From DATJXG01 sp035500455 (GTDB lineage: Bacteria; Acidobacteriota; Terriglobia; Terriglobales; Acidobacteriaceae), in contig DATJXG010000089.1 of assembly GCA_035500455.1 (NCBI GenBank), positions 1 to 47,578 of the forward strand: a stretch of 47,578 bases of DNA, written 5' to 3'. This document shows, piece by piece, positions 23,333 through 31,322 of the stretch. Position 1 is the first letter of the stretch. Each line of letters begins with the position of its first letter. The notes beneath the pieces are model-generated. The model was not told where the DNA came from, searched no databases, and worked only from the letters and a program-made list of their open reading frames with translations. The translations under genes and the position numbers were made by a program.

Positions 23333-25819
23333 TCATGCCGATCCCGCAGGCGCAGCCTGGCTTGCCTCCGGCGCAGCGCGTTCGTAATCGCACTCCTTGT
23401 TCGGACACGCGATCACCGGGCCGGCTTTCAAATTCTTCTCCACCAAGTATTCGCTGCCGCAACTGGGGCACTTCTCAGCAATCGGTTTGTGCGCCGAGGT
23501 GAACTTGCATTTCGGATAGTTGCCGCAGCCGTAGAATGTATTGCCCTTGCGCGCCCGCTTCTCCACCAGATCGCCGTCTTTGCACAGCGGGCACTTCACC
23601 CCGATGTAATTCTGCTTCACGTATTTGCAATCAGGATATCCGCTGCAGGTCGTGAACTCGCCGTAGCGTCCGTGGCGGATCATCAGGTTGCGATCGCACT
23701 TCGGGCATTTCTCATCCAGGGGAATGTCGGGAACGCGCTTGCCCTGGTCGAGTCGGCGCGTGGTTTTGCAATCTGGATATCCGGTACACGCCATGAATTG
23801 CCCGAAGCGCCCCCGCTTCAGCACCATTACCCGGCCGCAGTTCTCGCAATATTCTTCCTGCGTGGTCTCCTGAATGTCGGCCGAATCCAGGTCCGGCAGA
23901 TTGATCGGGTTCTCCTTGGTGAAGGTGCAGCTGTTGGGATCTTCCTTGTCGTAAGAGCTGCAGGCATAGAATGACCCGTGCTTGCCCCATTTGATTACCA
24001 GCGGCGAGCCGCACCGTTCGCACTTTTCGTCGGTGGGCTTTTCCATCCGCTTGATGTTCTCCATGTGCTTGGAGGCATATTTCAGGTCTTTCTCGAATTT
24101 CTTGTAGAACTCGGCCAGCGCGCCGGTCCAGGTTTCCTTGCCCTCCTCGATCTCGTCGAGTTCTTCTTCCAGCCGCGCCGTGTACTGCACGTCGAAGATG
24201 TCGGGGAAGTTTTCCACCAGCAGATCGGTCACCACCAGCCCGATTTCCGTAGGCACAAATTTGCCGCCAATTTTTTGTGCGTACATACGCTCCTGAATGG
24301 TGGTCAGGATTGCAGCATAAGTGGAGGGCCGCCCGATTCCGCGCTCTTCCAGTTCTTTCACCAATGAGGCTTCGTTGTAGCGCGGCGGAGGCTCGGTGAA
24401 ATGCTGCTCCGGCTTCAGTTCGCGCAGCGTGAGTTTCTGGCCGGCTTCGAGCGCGGGCAGTTTGTGCTTGAGTTCTTCGTCTTCTTCGTCCTTGCCTTCC
24501 TTGGATTCCTCATACACTTTGAGGAAACCGTCAAACTTCATGACCGAACCGGTGACGCGGAACCAGAAAACATCCGCGCCCGACTTTGCGTCGATATCCA
24601 CGGTCGTCTGGTCGAACACCGCAGGCATGATCTGCGAGGCCACGAAACGCTGCCAGATCAGCTTGTAAACCTTGTACTCATCTTCCTTCAGATACTGCTT
24701 GATCTGGTCGGGATGGCGCAAAGCCGAACTCGGCCGGATGGCTTCGTGCGCCGCCTGCGCCTCTTTCTTCTCCTTATATGTATTGGGTTGTTCAGGAACA
24801 TACGCGGCGCCGTATTCGCTCGAAATGTAACCGCGCACCTCGGCGATAGCATCGGCGGAGACGCGAGTCGAATCGGTACGCATGTAAGTGATGAGGCCGA
24901 CCGAGCCTTCCTCGCCCAGTTCCACGCCTTCGTAAAGCCGCTGCGCGATCATCATGGTGCGCTTCACGCTAAAGCGCAGTTTGCGCGAGGAATCCTGTTG
25001 CAGCTTGCTGGTGGTAAACGGCGGGGCCGCATTGCGGCGCCGTTCTTTCTTCTCGACCGAACGCACCAGCCAGTCAGCCTTTTCCAGGGCGGCGCGGATT
25101 TTTTCCGCATCCTCGCTGTTGGTGACTTCGATCTTCTCTTCGCCCTTGCCCAGAAAACGGGCATCGAAGGAAGGGGGTTTCGACGCCGCCAGGTGCGCAT
25201 CGATGGTCCAGTATTCCTTCTTCTCGAAGGCTTTGATTTCGCGCTCGCGCTCGACAATCAACCGCAGCGCGACAGTCTGCACGCGTCCGGCGGAAAGGCC
25301 GCGGCGGACTTTGTCCCACAGCAACGGCGAAACCTGGTAGCCCACCAGCCGGTCGAGTACGCGCCGCGCCTGCTGTGCGTCCACCAGATTGCGGTCGATC
25401 GCGCGCGGGTGCTCGAACGCTTCCTGCACGGCGCGTTTCGTGATCTCGTTGAAGGTAACGCGCTGAATGCGCTCCGGTTCTCCGTCTTTCTCTTTCTTCT
25501 TCTTCTTTTTCTTGCTGCCGTCGCCCAGTTCCTCGGCCAGGTGCCAGGCAATGGCCTCGCCTTCGCGGTCCGGATCAGGCGCCAGGAAGATGGAATCCGC
25601 TGACAGGGCCAGCTTCTTCAGCTTGGCCAGAACTTTCTCTTTGCCGGGAATGACGATGTATTCGGTTTGGAAGTCGTTGTCGGTATCGACACCCAGGGTA
25701 CTTTTGGGCAGATCTTTGACGTGGCCGAATGAAGCTTCGACGGTGTAGCCCTTGCCCAGATATTTCTGGATGGCTTTCGCCTTCCCGGGCGATTCGATGA
25801 TGACTAAGCCTTTGCTCAA
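23333..25819 (-). CDS. topA: DNA topoisomerase I (type IA) with five zinc ribbons
   Basis: This 828-residue enzyme relaxes negatively supercoiled DNA. The TOPRIM domain shows VIIESPGKAK (Glu9) and APDPDREGEAIAWHL (80-94). The active-site tyrosine is Tyr312 in GLITYMRTDSTR. RGIGRPSTYA and the domain IV motifs follow. The C-terminal third has five Cys4-type zinc ribbons, starting CERCGSP, CENCGRV, CPKCDRN, CPLCKDG and CPSCGSE; this is at the upper end for the family. A run of seven lysines (103-109) lies in a loop just after the TOPRIM acids. The start codon is TTG 25819 with GAGG five bases upstream. dprA lies upstream on the same strand, a common pairing, but is separated by an insertion of about 500 bases. 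Confidence 0.97.
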   Translation of the reverse strand: MSKGLVIIESPGKAKAIQKYLGKGYTVEASFGHVKDLPKSTLGVDTDNDFQTEYIVIPGKEKVLAKLKKLALSADSIFLAPDPDREGEAIAWHLAEELGDGSKKKKKKKEKDGEPERIQRVTFNEITKRAVQEAFEHPRAIDRNLVDAQQARRVLDRLVGYQVSPLLWDKVRRGLSAGRVQTVALRLIVEREREIKAFEKKEYWTIDAHLAASKPPSFDARFLGKGEEKIEVTNSEDAEKIRAALEKADWLVRSVEKKERRRNAAPPFTTSKLQQDSSRKLRFSVKRTMMIAQRLYEGVELGEEGSVGLITYMRTDSTRVSADAIAEVRGYISSEYGAAYVPEQPNTYKEKKEAQAAHEAIRPSSALRHPDQIKQYLKEDEYKVYKLIWQRFVASQIMPAVFDQTTVDIDAKSGADVFWFRVTGSVMKFDGFLKVYEESKEGKDEEDEELKHKLPALEAGQKLTLRELKPEQHFTEPPPRYNEASLVKELEERGIGRPSTYAAILTTIQERMYAQKIGGKFVPTEIGLVVTDLLVENFPDIFDVQYTARLEEELDEIEEGKETWTGALAEFYKKFEKDLKYASKHMENIKRMEKPTDEKCERCGSPLVIKWGKHGSFYACSSYDKEDPNSCTFTKENPINLPDLDSADIQETTQEEYCENCGRVMVLKRGRFGQFMACTGYPDCKTTRRLDQGKRVPDIPLDEKCPKCDRNLMIRHGRYGEFTTCSGYPDCKYVKQNYIGVKCPLCKDGDLVEKRARKGNTFYGCGNYPKCKFTSAHKPIAEKCPSCGSEYLVEKNLKAGPVIACPNKECDYERAAPEASQAAPAGSA

Positions 25820-25882
25820 TTTTTCCTCAAATCGATGTTTCGTTGTCCGAAGCTAGCACGAACAGCGGGAAATCGCAAAAAC

Positions 25883-25915
25883 AGCTCTTAGCTCTTAGCC
25901 ATTGGCTCTTAGCTC
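25883..25915. repeat. Heptamer-periodic repeat, topA side of the inserted element
   Basis: The plus strand reads AGCTCTT, AGCTCTT, AGCCATT, GGCTCTT, AGCTC: a 7-bp series with small changes. The same heptamer occurs in the opposite orientation at 26310-26342, so the two sets act like inverted ends around the four-helix-bundle gene. The stop codon of that gene lies within this repeat. Confidence 0.75.
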
Positions 25916-26288
25916 AAGCACCCCTGGTTTGGGAGTTCCTCGCAGTCTTCCGCTGACTGCCGAAAGCATTCTCATTACTTCGTGCAGCGCAGCGCTGAGC
26001 GCCACATATTCCGTGCTGCTCAAGAATCCGAGATCGCGTGACAAGAGCAGATGGTAAGAAAGCTCCGCGCCCGAGCCCATCGCAATCTGCACGAAGCGGG
26101 CCATCTCTCCATCCGACCTTCGTCCACAGCCCTCCGCTAAATTCGCAGGAATGGACGAACAAGATCTCCGGGTCTGGCTCGTCAAAACAAATCTCTCATC
26201 GTTCGGAAACGCTTTCGTACTCTTATAAACCGCCAAGGTAAGGCGGTGCGCCTTCTCCCAAACTTGGAGGTCTTTATTAATTGCGCAT
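25895..26288 (-). pseudogene. Four-helix-bundle (S23/IVS-type) protein gene, frameshifted near its start
   Basis: The body reads DLQVWEKAHRLTLAVYKS, FPNDERFVLTSQTRRSCSSI, PANLAEGCGRR, MARFVQIAMGSGAELSYHL and LSAALHEVMRML, a clear member of the four-helix-bundle family first found in 23S rRNA intervening sequences. The natural start, ATG 26288-26286 with GGAGGAG upstream, gives MRN and then TAA, because ATGCGCAATTAATAAAGAC has one extra A. Without that base it would read MRNYKDLQVWEK, the usual family start. The only other start is TTG 26236, which loses helix 1. The gene is thus inactive, unless the base is a sequencing error. The role of this family is not established. Confidence 0.8.
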
Positions 26289-26309
26289 GACTCCTCCGAT
26301 CCCGATTTT

Positions 26310-26342
26310 GAGCTAAACGCTAACAGCTAAGAGCTAAAAGCT
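26310..26342. repeat. Heptamer-periodic repeat, dprA side of the inserted element
   Basis: The plus strand reads GAGCTAA, ACGCTAA, CAGCTAA, GAGCTAA, AAGCT, a 7-bp series that is the inverse of the one at 25883-25915. It overlaps the last codons and TAG stop of dprA. The pair brackets a segment of about 460 bases inserted between dprA and topA. Confidence 0.75.
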
Positions 26343-27515
26343 TTTCACAAAATTCTTTCCCGGCAACTGCCTGACCTTCCCGGCCAGTTCCAGTTCGAAC
26401 AACGCCGCGAAAATTTCTGATGACGACAACTCCGGTTCCAGGCGCTCGACCAGTTCGTCGATCTGCGTGGCTTCGTCCGCCTTCAGCAGCGCGTAGATCT
26501 TTTTTTCGTGGGGAGGCAGGTCAGATTCCTTGAATAATGATGCCGTCCCCTCCTGCGAGGATTCAGCCCCCGCCGCCGGTTCCAGCGTAAGTCGTACTGG
26601 CGCAGGGAGTTCCTCCCAAACGTCTTCCCAGGTCGCCACCAGCTTGGCGCCCTGCTTGATTAGCGTATTCGGCCCCCAGGAGTTCTTGTTGGTCACGTTG
26701 CCCGGCACCGCAAAGACCTCGCGATTCTGCTCCAGCGCGCAGCGCGAAGTAATGCGGGTGCCGCTATACTCCGCCGCTTCCACTACCAGCACGCCGATGG
26801 AGATTCCGCTGATGATGCGGTTGCGGATGGGAAAATTCTGCGGCGCGGCAAATGTGGCCATAGGAAACTCAGTGATCACCGCTCCGCCCAACGCCAGAAA
26901 TTGGTCCACTAGGCGGCTGTTCTCCTTGGGATAAACCACATCTATTCCGGTGCCAAACACGGCGACTGTCTTGCCTTTCGCCGCGATTGCCCCGCGATGC
27001 GCCGCCCCGTCCACGCCCCGCGCCAGCCCGCTAAAAATTACCAGCCCGCGCGCCGCCAGATCGCAGGCCAGCCGCTCGGCCATGCCCAGTCCGTAGGGGG
27101 TAGGGTGGCGTGTTCCAACCACGGCGATCCCCGGCTGCGAGAGCACTTCCACGCTTCCGCGAACGTAAAGAGCTATCGGCGGGTCGTAGATTTGCTTCAG
27201 TTGAGCCGGGTAGGCCGGGTCGTCCGGGGTCACGATTTGCGCGCCGGCCGTCGTGGCCCGCAGCATTTCCTCCTGCGCCAGCTCCAGCGATCTGCCCGTT
27301 CCCAGCGACTGGGCCGCTGCCGCCTGAATTCCGGTGGCTTCGAGTTCAGTCAGTGACGCCCGGAACACTCCCTCCACCCCGCCGAAGAACTCCACCAGCC
27401 GCCGCGCCCGCGTCGGGCCCAGCCCTGGCGTGAGCAACAGCGCCAGCCATTCCGGCGTGTGGGTTTCTGATTTCGCCTGAACTGCCATCTGCCTCGCCAC
27501 TGCGGCTTCGGACAC
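26334..27515 (-). CDS. dprA: DNA-processing protein DprA (Smf)
   Basis: DprA binds incoming single-stranded DNA during natural transformation and loads RecA. The 393-residue protein has an N-terminal helix-hairpin-helix/SAM-like region (TPGLGPTRARRLVEFFGG), the Rossmann-like core with GIAVVGTRHPTPYG, FSGLARGVDGAAHRGA, FGTGIDVVYPKEN and PIRNRIISG, and a C-terminal winged-helix domain (about 330-393). GTG 27515 is the start, preceded by AGGAGG at five bases, a strong site. It is divergent from mqnA and upstream of topA. Its final residues lie in a heptamer repeat (26310-26342), so the exact C-terminus may have been changed by the neighbouring insertion. Confidence 0.97.
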   Translation of the reverse strand: MSEAAVARQMAVQAKSETHTPEWLALLLTPGLGPTRARRLVEFFGGVEGVFRASLTELEATGIQAAAAQSLGTGRSLELAQEEMLRATTAGAQIVTPDDPAYPAQLKQIYDPPIALYVRGSVEVLSQPGIAVVGTRHPTPYGLGMAERLACDLAARGLVIFSGLARGVDGAAHRGAIAAKGKTVAVFGTGIDVVYPKENSRLVDQFLALGGAVITEFPMATFAAPQNFPIRNRIISGISIGVLVVEAAEYSGTRITSRCALEQNREVFAVPGNVTNKNSWGPNTLIKQGAKLVATWEDVWEELPAPVRLTLEPAAGAESSQEGTASLFKESDLPPHEKKIYALLKADEATQIDELVERLEPELSSSEIFAALFELELAGKVRQLPGKNFVKSF

Positions 27516-27613
27516 AAAGGCCTCCTGACTGCTTCTCGGCGGACTCTATACACCGGAAAAAACCGCTGTCAAGGTCAGATGACACATCGCAATGTTTACA
27601 TTACCCTTGAGGC

Positions 27614-28450
27614 ATGAGGCGCCTGCGGATTTCTGCTATTTCCTACCTTAATACTGCGCCTCTTCTGTGGGATTTCGAGCACGGGCCGGCCGGGGCGGAC
27701 TTCGACATCTCCTACACGGTTCCTTCGCAGTGTGCCGCCAGCCTGCAGGTGGGTACGGCCGACATCGGCATCATTCCCGCCGCCGCCTATGCCACCATTC
27801 CGGGGCTTGCGGTCATTCCGGAGGTCGCCATCGCCTCTCGCCAGGCGGTTCGCTCTATCCTGCTGGTCAGCAAGGTTCCTCTGGAGCAGATTCGCTTAGT
27901 CGCGCTGGACACTTCTTCCCTCACTTCGGTCGCGCTGCTCCAGGTTCTTTTCGCGAAATGGTGGGGAGGGGAGCGCCGCTTTGCCGCCGTGCCGCCTGAT
28001 CTCGACGCGATGCTCGAACAGCACGATGCCGCCTTGCTGATCGGCGATCCCGCCTTGCGGGTGGACCGCTCACGCCACCGGACCTACGATCTCGCTGAAG
28101 AATGGATTCGCCTTACCGGCAAGCCCTTCGTCTTCGCATTCTGGGCGGTGCGGCAGGCCGCGCTTACTGAGGTGTCCTCCGAGCCGAGGCTTGTAACTGC
28201 ATTTCAACAGTCCCGCGATCACGGCCTGCAAACACCAAACCTGCGGCGGATTGCTTCCGAATGGGGCCCACGTCTGAGGATCACCGAGCACGAAGTCACA
28301 ACCTACCTCACGCAAAATATCCACTATTACCTCGATGCGGAGTGCATCCAAGGACTGCAGTTGTTCTACCGTTACGCTGCTGAGTGTAAAGTTTTGTCGC
28401 GCGCTCCGGCTTTGCAATTCCTGGGTACGGCCACGCCCGCCGCCGTGTAA
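27614..28450 (+). CDS. mqnA: Chorismate dehydratase MqnA (futalosine pathway)
   Basis: MqnA converts chorismate to 3-enolpyruvoylbenzoate, the first step of the futalosine route to menaquinone. The 278-residue protein has a periplasmic-binding-protein type II fold with ISAISYLNTAPL at the start, VGTADIGIIPAAAYATIPG near residues 45-63, VALDTSSLTSVAL and LLIGDPALR near 128-136. mqnC lies 0.9 kb downstream and mqnD 9 kb downstream on the same strand. The gene is divergent from dprA with about 100 bases between starts. Assignment by motifs and genomic company is strong. Confidence 0.93.
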   Translation: MRRLRISAISYLNTAPLLWDFEHGPAGADFDISYTVPSQCAASLQVGTADIGIIPAAAYATIPGLAVIPEVAIASRQAVRSILLVSKVPLEQIRLVALDTSSLTSVALLQVLFAKWWGGERRFAAVPPDLDAMLEQHDAALLIGDPALRVDRSRHRTYDLAEEWIRLTGKPFVFAFWAVRQAALTEVSSEPRLVTAFQQSRDHGLQTPNLRRIASEWGPRLRITEHEVTTYLTQNIHYYLDAECIQGLQLFYRYAAECKVLSRAPALQFLGTATPAAV

Positions 28451-28451
28451 C

Positions 28452-28473
28452 GTCCAACTCAAGCCGGTTGGAC
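28452..28473 (+). terminator. Hairpin between mqnA and the DedA gene
   Basis: GTCCAAC (28452-28458) and GTTGGAC (28467-28473) pair across eight bases, just after the mqnA stop. There is no T run behind it, so it may be an attenuator or an mRNA-end hairpin and not an intrinsic terminator. Confidence 0.3.
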
Positions 28474-28489
28474 TGACTCTAATCCGATC

Positions 28490-29140
28490 ATGACGCCAAT
28501 GCCACTGACGTTCCTCGCATCTCCGCTGGTGCATTGGCTGCACCGTCTGGGCGCACCCGGCCTGCTTCTGCTCGGCCTGGTGGATAACTCTCCCCTGCCC
28601 CTTCCCGGCAGCATGGATCTGCTCACCATCTGGCTGGCGGCGCGCGATCCCCGTCTGTGGCCGCTCTACGCCACCGTAGCCACGGCTGGCTCACTGCTGG
28701 GCGGCTACGTCACCTACGCTCTCGCGCGAAGGGGCGGCAAGCACGCAGTGGAGAGGCGGCTCTCCAAGAAGACCGCTGGGCGGCTCTACCGCTATTTCGA
28801 GCGCTGGGGATTCTTTGCCGTTGTACTCCCCGCGCTGCTGCCTCCGCCGGTCCCCATCGTTCCCTTCCTGGTAGCCGCGGGCGCGCTGCAGTATCCGCCG
28901 CGAAAGTTCCTGTGGGCGCTGGGCGTCGGCCGTGCCTTCCGCTTCACGGTGATCGCCTCGCTGGGCGCCGTCTATGGCCGGCACATCGTGAGATTCTTCG
29001 CCAGGTACTACCAGCCCATGCTGTGGATCGTCGTCGGATTGGCGGTCTTCGGCGGTTTGTTGTCAGTGGTCAGCTACCTTAGGCATGGCAGAAAAGCGCA
29101 CGAATCTGCTCCTCAGATCGCCCATCACAAAACAGTGTGA
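28490..29140 (+). CDS. DedA/VTT-family membrane protein
   Basis: The 216-residue integral membrane protein has the DedA layout: a re-entrant N-terminal region with LVDNSPLPLPGSMDLL, an amphipathic middle with ARRGGKHAVERRLSKK, a second hydrophobic pair with LPALLPPPVPIVPFLVAAG, and GVGRAFRF with the conserved arginine. The family is linked to phospholipid scrambling and proton-motive-force homeostasis. Starts ATG 28490 and 28499 are both possible, without a strong ribosome site. It lies between mqnA and mqnC but is unlikely to act in menaquinone synthesis. Confidence 0.87.
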   Translation: MTPMPLTFLASPLVHWLHRLGAPGLLLLGLVDNSPLPLPGSMDLLTIWLAARDPRLWPLYATVATAGSLLGGYVTYALARRGGKHAVERRLSKKTAGRLYRYFERWGFFAVVLPALLPPPVPIVPFLVAAGALQYPPRKFLWALGVGRAFRFTVIASLGAVYGRHIVRFFARYYQPMLWIVVGLAVFGGLLSVVSYLRHGRKAHESAPQIAHHKTV

Positions 29141-29260
29141 TTTCTCTGCGGCCTCGGTGAAAGTTCTTTGCGATCTCGGCGTTTTGAGGCTTTCGCCTCA
29201 ATCTCCCAAAACCTTAAAACGTCGAGGACGCGAAGAACGGCCGCCGAGGGCGCGGAGAAG
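29141..29260. repeat. Family B inverted-pair intergenic element, copy 2
   Basis: The first half (29141-29189) reads GCGGCCTCGGTGAAAGTTCT then TTGCGATCTCGGCGTTTTGA. The second half (29205-29260) reads CCTTAAAACGTCGAGGACGC then GAAGAACGGCCGCCGAGGGC, the inverse orientation. Together they can fold into a long imperfect hairpin between the DedA gene and mqnC. The open frame upstream of mqnC runs through it but is not coding. Confidence 0.75.
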
Positions 29261-29332
29261 CAGTTGCGGGAAAAGCCGCCGAGGCTTACTGGAACTAACC
29301 ACTCCGTCTCCGCTAGAATTGCGGCAGACCCT

Positions 29333-30379
29333 ATGTCATTGACCAAACAGCAGGCTCTCGACCTCTTCCAGTCCGACGACCTCATCGGCACCGGCATGGA
29401 GGCCGACGCCGTGCGCCGCAGGCTGCACCCCGAGGGTGTCGTCACCTACATCATTGACCGCAACATCAATTACACCAACTTCTGCACCGAGTACTGCACC
29501 TTCTGCGCCTTCTATCGCCCGCTGAAGGGACCCGCGGCCAAGGAAGGCTACATTCTCGATTTCGATACCATCTACGACAAGATTCGCGAGACCGTGGAAC
29601 TCGGCGGCACCGGGGTGCTCATGCAGGGCGGCCTGCATCCCGATCTGAAAATTGACTGGCACGAGCAGATGCTTCGCGGCATCCGCCAGCGTTTTCCCAA
29701 GGTGCACCTGCACTGCTATTCGGCGTCGGAGATCATTGCCATCGCCGAATACAGCGGCCTGACAATTCGCGACACTATCGCCCGCCTGCGCGATGCCGGC
29801 CTCGATTCCATCCCCGGCGGGGGCGCGGAGATTCTCGACGACGAAGTCCGCTACAAGATTGCCCGCCTCAAATGCCTCACCGACGACTGGATCAACGTCC
29901 ACCGCACCGCCCATCAACTCGGCATGAGGACCACCGCGACCATGATGTTCGGGGTGGGCGAAAACTACGAGCACCGCATCAACCACTTCCAGCGGCTCTA
30001 CGAATTGCAGGAAGAAACGGGCGGATTCACCGCGTTTATTCCGTGGAGCTTCCAGCCCCAGCACACGGCGCTGGGCGGGCGCCACTGGGACGAAGCAACC
30101 GCGGTGGATTACCTCAAGGTGCTGGCGATCTCGCGGATTTACCTTTCCAACTTCCTCAACGTGCAATCCAGCTGGGTGACGCAGGGCCTGAAAGTCTGCC
30201 AGATGGGCCTGCGCTTCGGCGGCAATGACGTGGGATCGGTGATGCTGGAGGAGAACGTAGTGCGCGCGGCCGGCGTCAATAATTGCACCACCGAAGAAGA
30301 GTTGCGCCGCATCATCCGCGACGCCGGCTTCCGCCCGGCCCAAAGAGACACGCTCTACCGGCAATATTTCCTGAACTGA
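29333..30379 (+). CDS. mqnC: Cyclic dehypoxanthinyl futalosine synthase MqnC (radical SAM)
   Basis: MqnC uses a radical-SAM reaction to cyclise dehypoxanthine futalosine in menaquinone synthesis. The 348-residue protein has the 4Fe-4S motif CTEYCTFC (Cys51, Cys55, Cys58) after NINYTNF, then GVLMQGGLHPDLKI, HCYSASEI, IPGGGAEIL and FIPWSFQP, typical of MqnC as opposed to MqnE or CofH. The frame is open to 29168, but the first 55 residues would come from the family B repeat, so ATG 29333 was chosen. A TAGAAT box lies at 29314-29319. It is one step downstream of MqnA and upstream of MqnD in the pathway. Confidence 0.93.
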   Translation: MSLTKQQALDLFQSDDLIGTGMEADAVRRRLHPEGVVTYIIDRNINYTNFCTEYCTFCAFYRPLKGPAAKEGYILDFDTIYDKIRETVELGGTGVLMQGGLHPDLKIDWHEQMLRGIRQRFPKVHLHCYSASEIIAIAEYSGLTIRDTIARLRDAGLDSIPGGGAEILDDEVRYKIARLKCLTDDWINVHRTAHQLGMRTTATMMFGVGENYEHRINHFQRLYELQEETGGFTAFIPWSFQPQHTALGGRHWDEATAVDYLKVLAISRIYLSNFLNVQSSWVTQGLKVCQMGLRFGGNDVGSVMLEENVVRAAGVNNCTTEEELRRIIRDAGFRPAQRDTLYRQYFLN

Positions 30380-30380
30380 G

Positions 30381-30677
30381 ATGTTCGAAGCCGTAGATCA
30401 AGAAAAAATCCAACGGTATCGCAAGCTCGTGCAATCGTTGACAGATCTAGGCAATAGTCACGCCAAGTCCCTTCAAACGAAACGCCATCAGCTTACGTAT
30501 TTTTACTTTGTTCGTTGTGCTGCGTTGGTATCCGGAGTGGTCGTACTCGTCGAAAACAAGCATCTTTCGGCGGCATTCGCACTGCAGAAGAGTGTCGCGG
30601 ATGCGGTAAGCAACGGACTTTATCTAGGTTATGCGGCGGACTTGCCGGATTTAACCGGCTTGTTTCTTGGCCGATGA
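30381..30677 (+). CDS. Small hypothetical protein, probably truncated
   Basis: The 98-residue ORF starts one base after the mqnC stop. It has a helical N-terminus rich in basic residues (QRYRKLVQSLTDLGN) and a hydrophobic middle (AALVSGVVVLVEN), then HLSAAFALQKSVADAVSNGL, which loosely recalls DUF5677-like proteins that are normally much longer. It ends abruptly, 75 bases before the tRNA-like scar, so a 3' truncation is likely. It may not be functional. Confidence that it is expressed is low to moderate. Confidence 0.45.
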   Translation: MFEAVDQEKIQRYRKLVQSLTDLGNSHAKSLQTKRHQLTYFYFVRCAALVSGVVVLVENKHLSAAFALQKSVADAVSNGLYLGYAADLPDLTGLFLGR

Positions 30678-30752
30678 AGGGCCGGGGAGCCCGGGCCTCA
30701 GCCCCGCAGGCACTCCGGTTTTGACGCTTTAATGCCGAACCTCAATCTAGGC

Positions 30753-30795
30753 TGGACCTGACGGGACTCGAACCTGCATCTGCCCTACGTGTCAG
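30753..30795 (-). other. 3' half of a tRNA-Val(GAC)-like sequence (attachment-site scar)
   Basis: On the minus strand it reads CTGACAC (an anticodon loop with GAC), GTAGG, GCAGAT, GCAGG, TTCGAGT, CCCGT, CAGGTCC, A: anticodon-stem 3' strand, variable loop, T-arm and acceptor 3' strand. The T-stem has one mismatch. No matching 5' half (GGACCTG plus a D-arm) is found within about 500 bases upstream, so the gene is not intact. Fragments of this shape are typical of integration scars in a tRNA gene. A tmRNA 3' end was considered but the 5' partner is missing. Confidence 0.5.
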
Positions 30796-31132
30796 CGGCA
30801 CCGACCGCACACTTCCCATCCGTTCCTTCCGTACTTCTTATCGAGCTAGTTTCTAGCCTCGACCAACTCCCGAAAGAACACTTTGTCGTATGCCCTTGTG
30901 GACATCACTTCCAGCGATTCACAGTTCACTTGATGCAGCATCTTACGGTCCGTGCGGTCGTTAAAGATGAACCCGTCACCAAGCCGAATAAGCTCAGTGA
31001 GTTCCGCGTGGCTTTGTATTTTAAGCATAGCAATGCTATCCGTCCAAGCCCTCGGGTCTGACGGCGGCCTGTAGCGGGGCCTAGACCGAGACGATACGCC
31101 TCTAACGCGTACGACACCAGGTTGGTCGTCAC
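30792..31132 (-). pseudogene. Broken small gene next to the tRNA-like scar
   Basis: A coding-like segment MLKIQSHAELTELIRLGDGF then IFNDRTDRKMLHQVNCESLE, TRAYDKVFFRELVEARN ends at TAG (30846-30848) and continues in frame as LDKKYGRNGWEVCGRCR to TGA 30792-30794, as if TGG had become TAG. Upstream, GTG 31132 starts VTTNLVSYALEAYRLGLGP in another frame, which could join by one frameshift near 31030 to give a protein of about 115 residues. The final TGA falls within the tRNA-like anticodon loop. I do not recognise the family. The rest of 30678-31322 has several small hairpins (for example GTCACA with TGTGAC at 31126-31143) and a TATAAT at 31192-31197, but no other gene. Confidence 0.35.
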
Positions 31133-31322
31133 ATATGCGTGTGACGGACTTACAGCTTTCTAGCCAGCCCGGACTACCGCCATAACAGCCCTATAATCAG
31201 TATTTTGTAGCGTTGCTGAACGCACCTCTTCGCTCTCTCAGGTACAATGTGGCATCCAGCTTGTCTATGCAAAGCTGCTGGTAAGGAACTCCCCGCTGAT
31301 CGCCACACTCATCCCGTCGCGT

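Noticed and set aside
24401..25603. A 400-codon plus-strand frame
   Set aside because: It lies antisense to topA, including the TOPRIM and active-site tyrosine regions, and looks compositional.
26270..26290. Programmed frameshifting in the four-helix-bundle gene
   Set aside because: No slippery heptamer with a downstream structure is evident, and a single-base insertion explains the data.
29168..29332. N-terminal extension of MqnC
   Set aside because: It is derived from the family B repeat; MqnC homologues start near the chosen ATG.
31150..31185. RNase P RNA fragment (AGTCCGGGCT on the minus strand)
   Set aside because: Only ten bases match a conserved region; the other conserved blocks are missing.
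30753..31195. A tmRNA gene on the minus strand
   Set aside because: The 3' end looks tmRNA-like and a GGGCTG lies 440 bases upstream, but the 5' acceptor does not pair well with CAGGTCC, the conserved TTCGACG D-loop is absent and no tag ORF ending in ALAA-stop is found.
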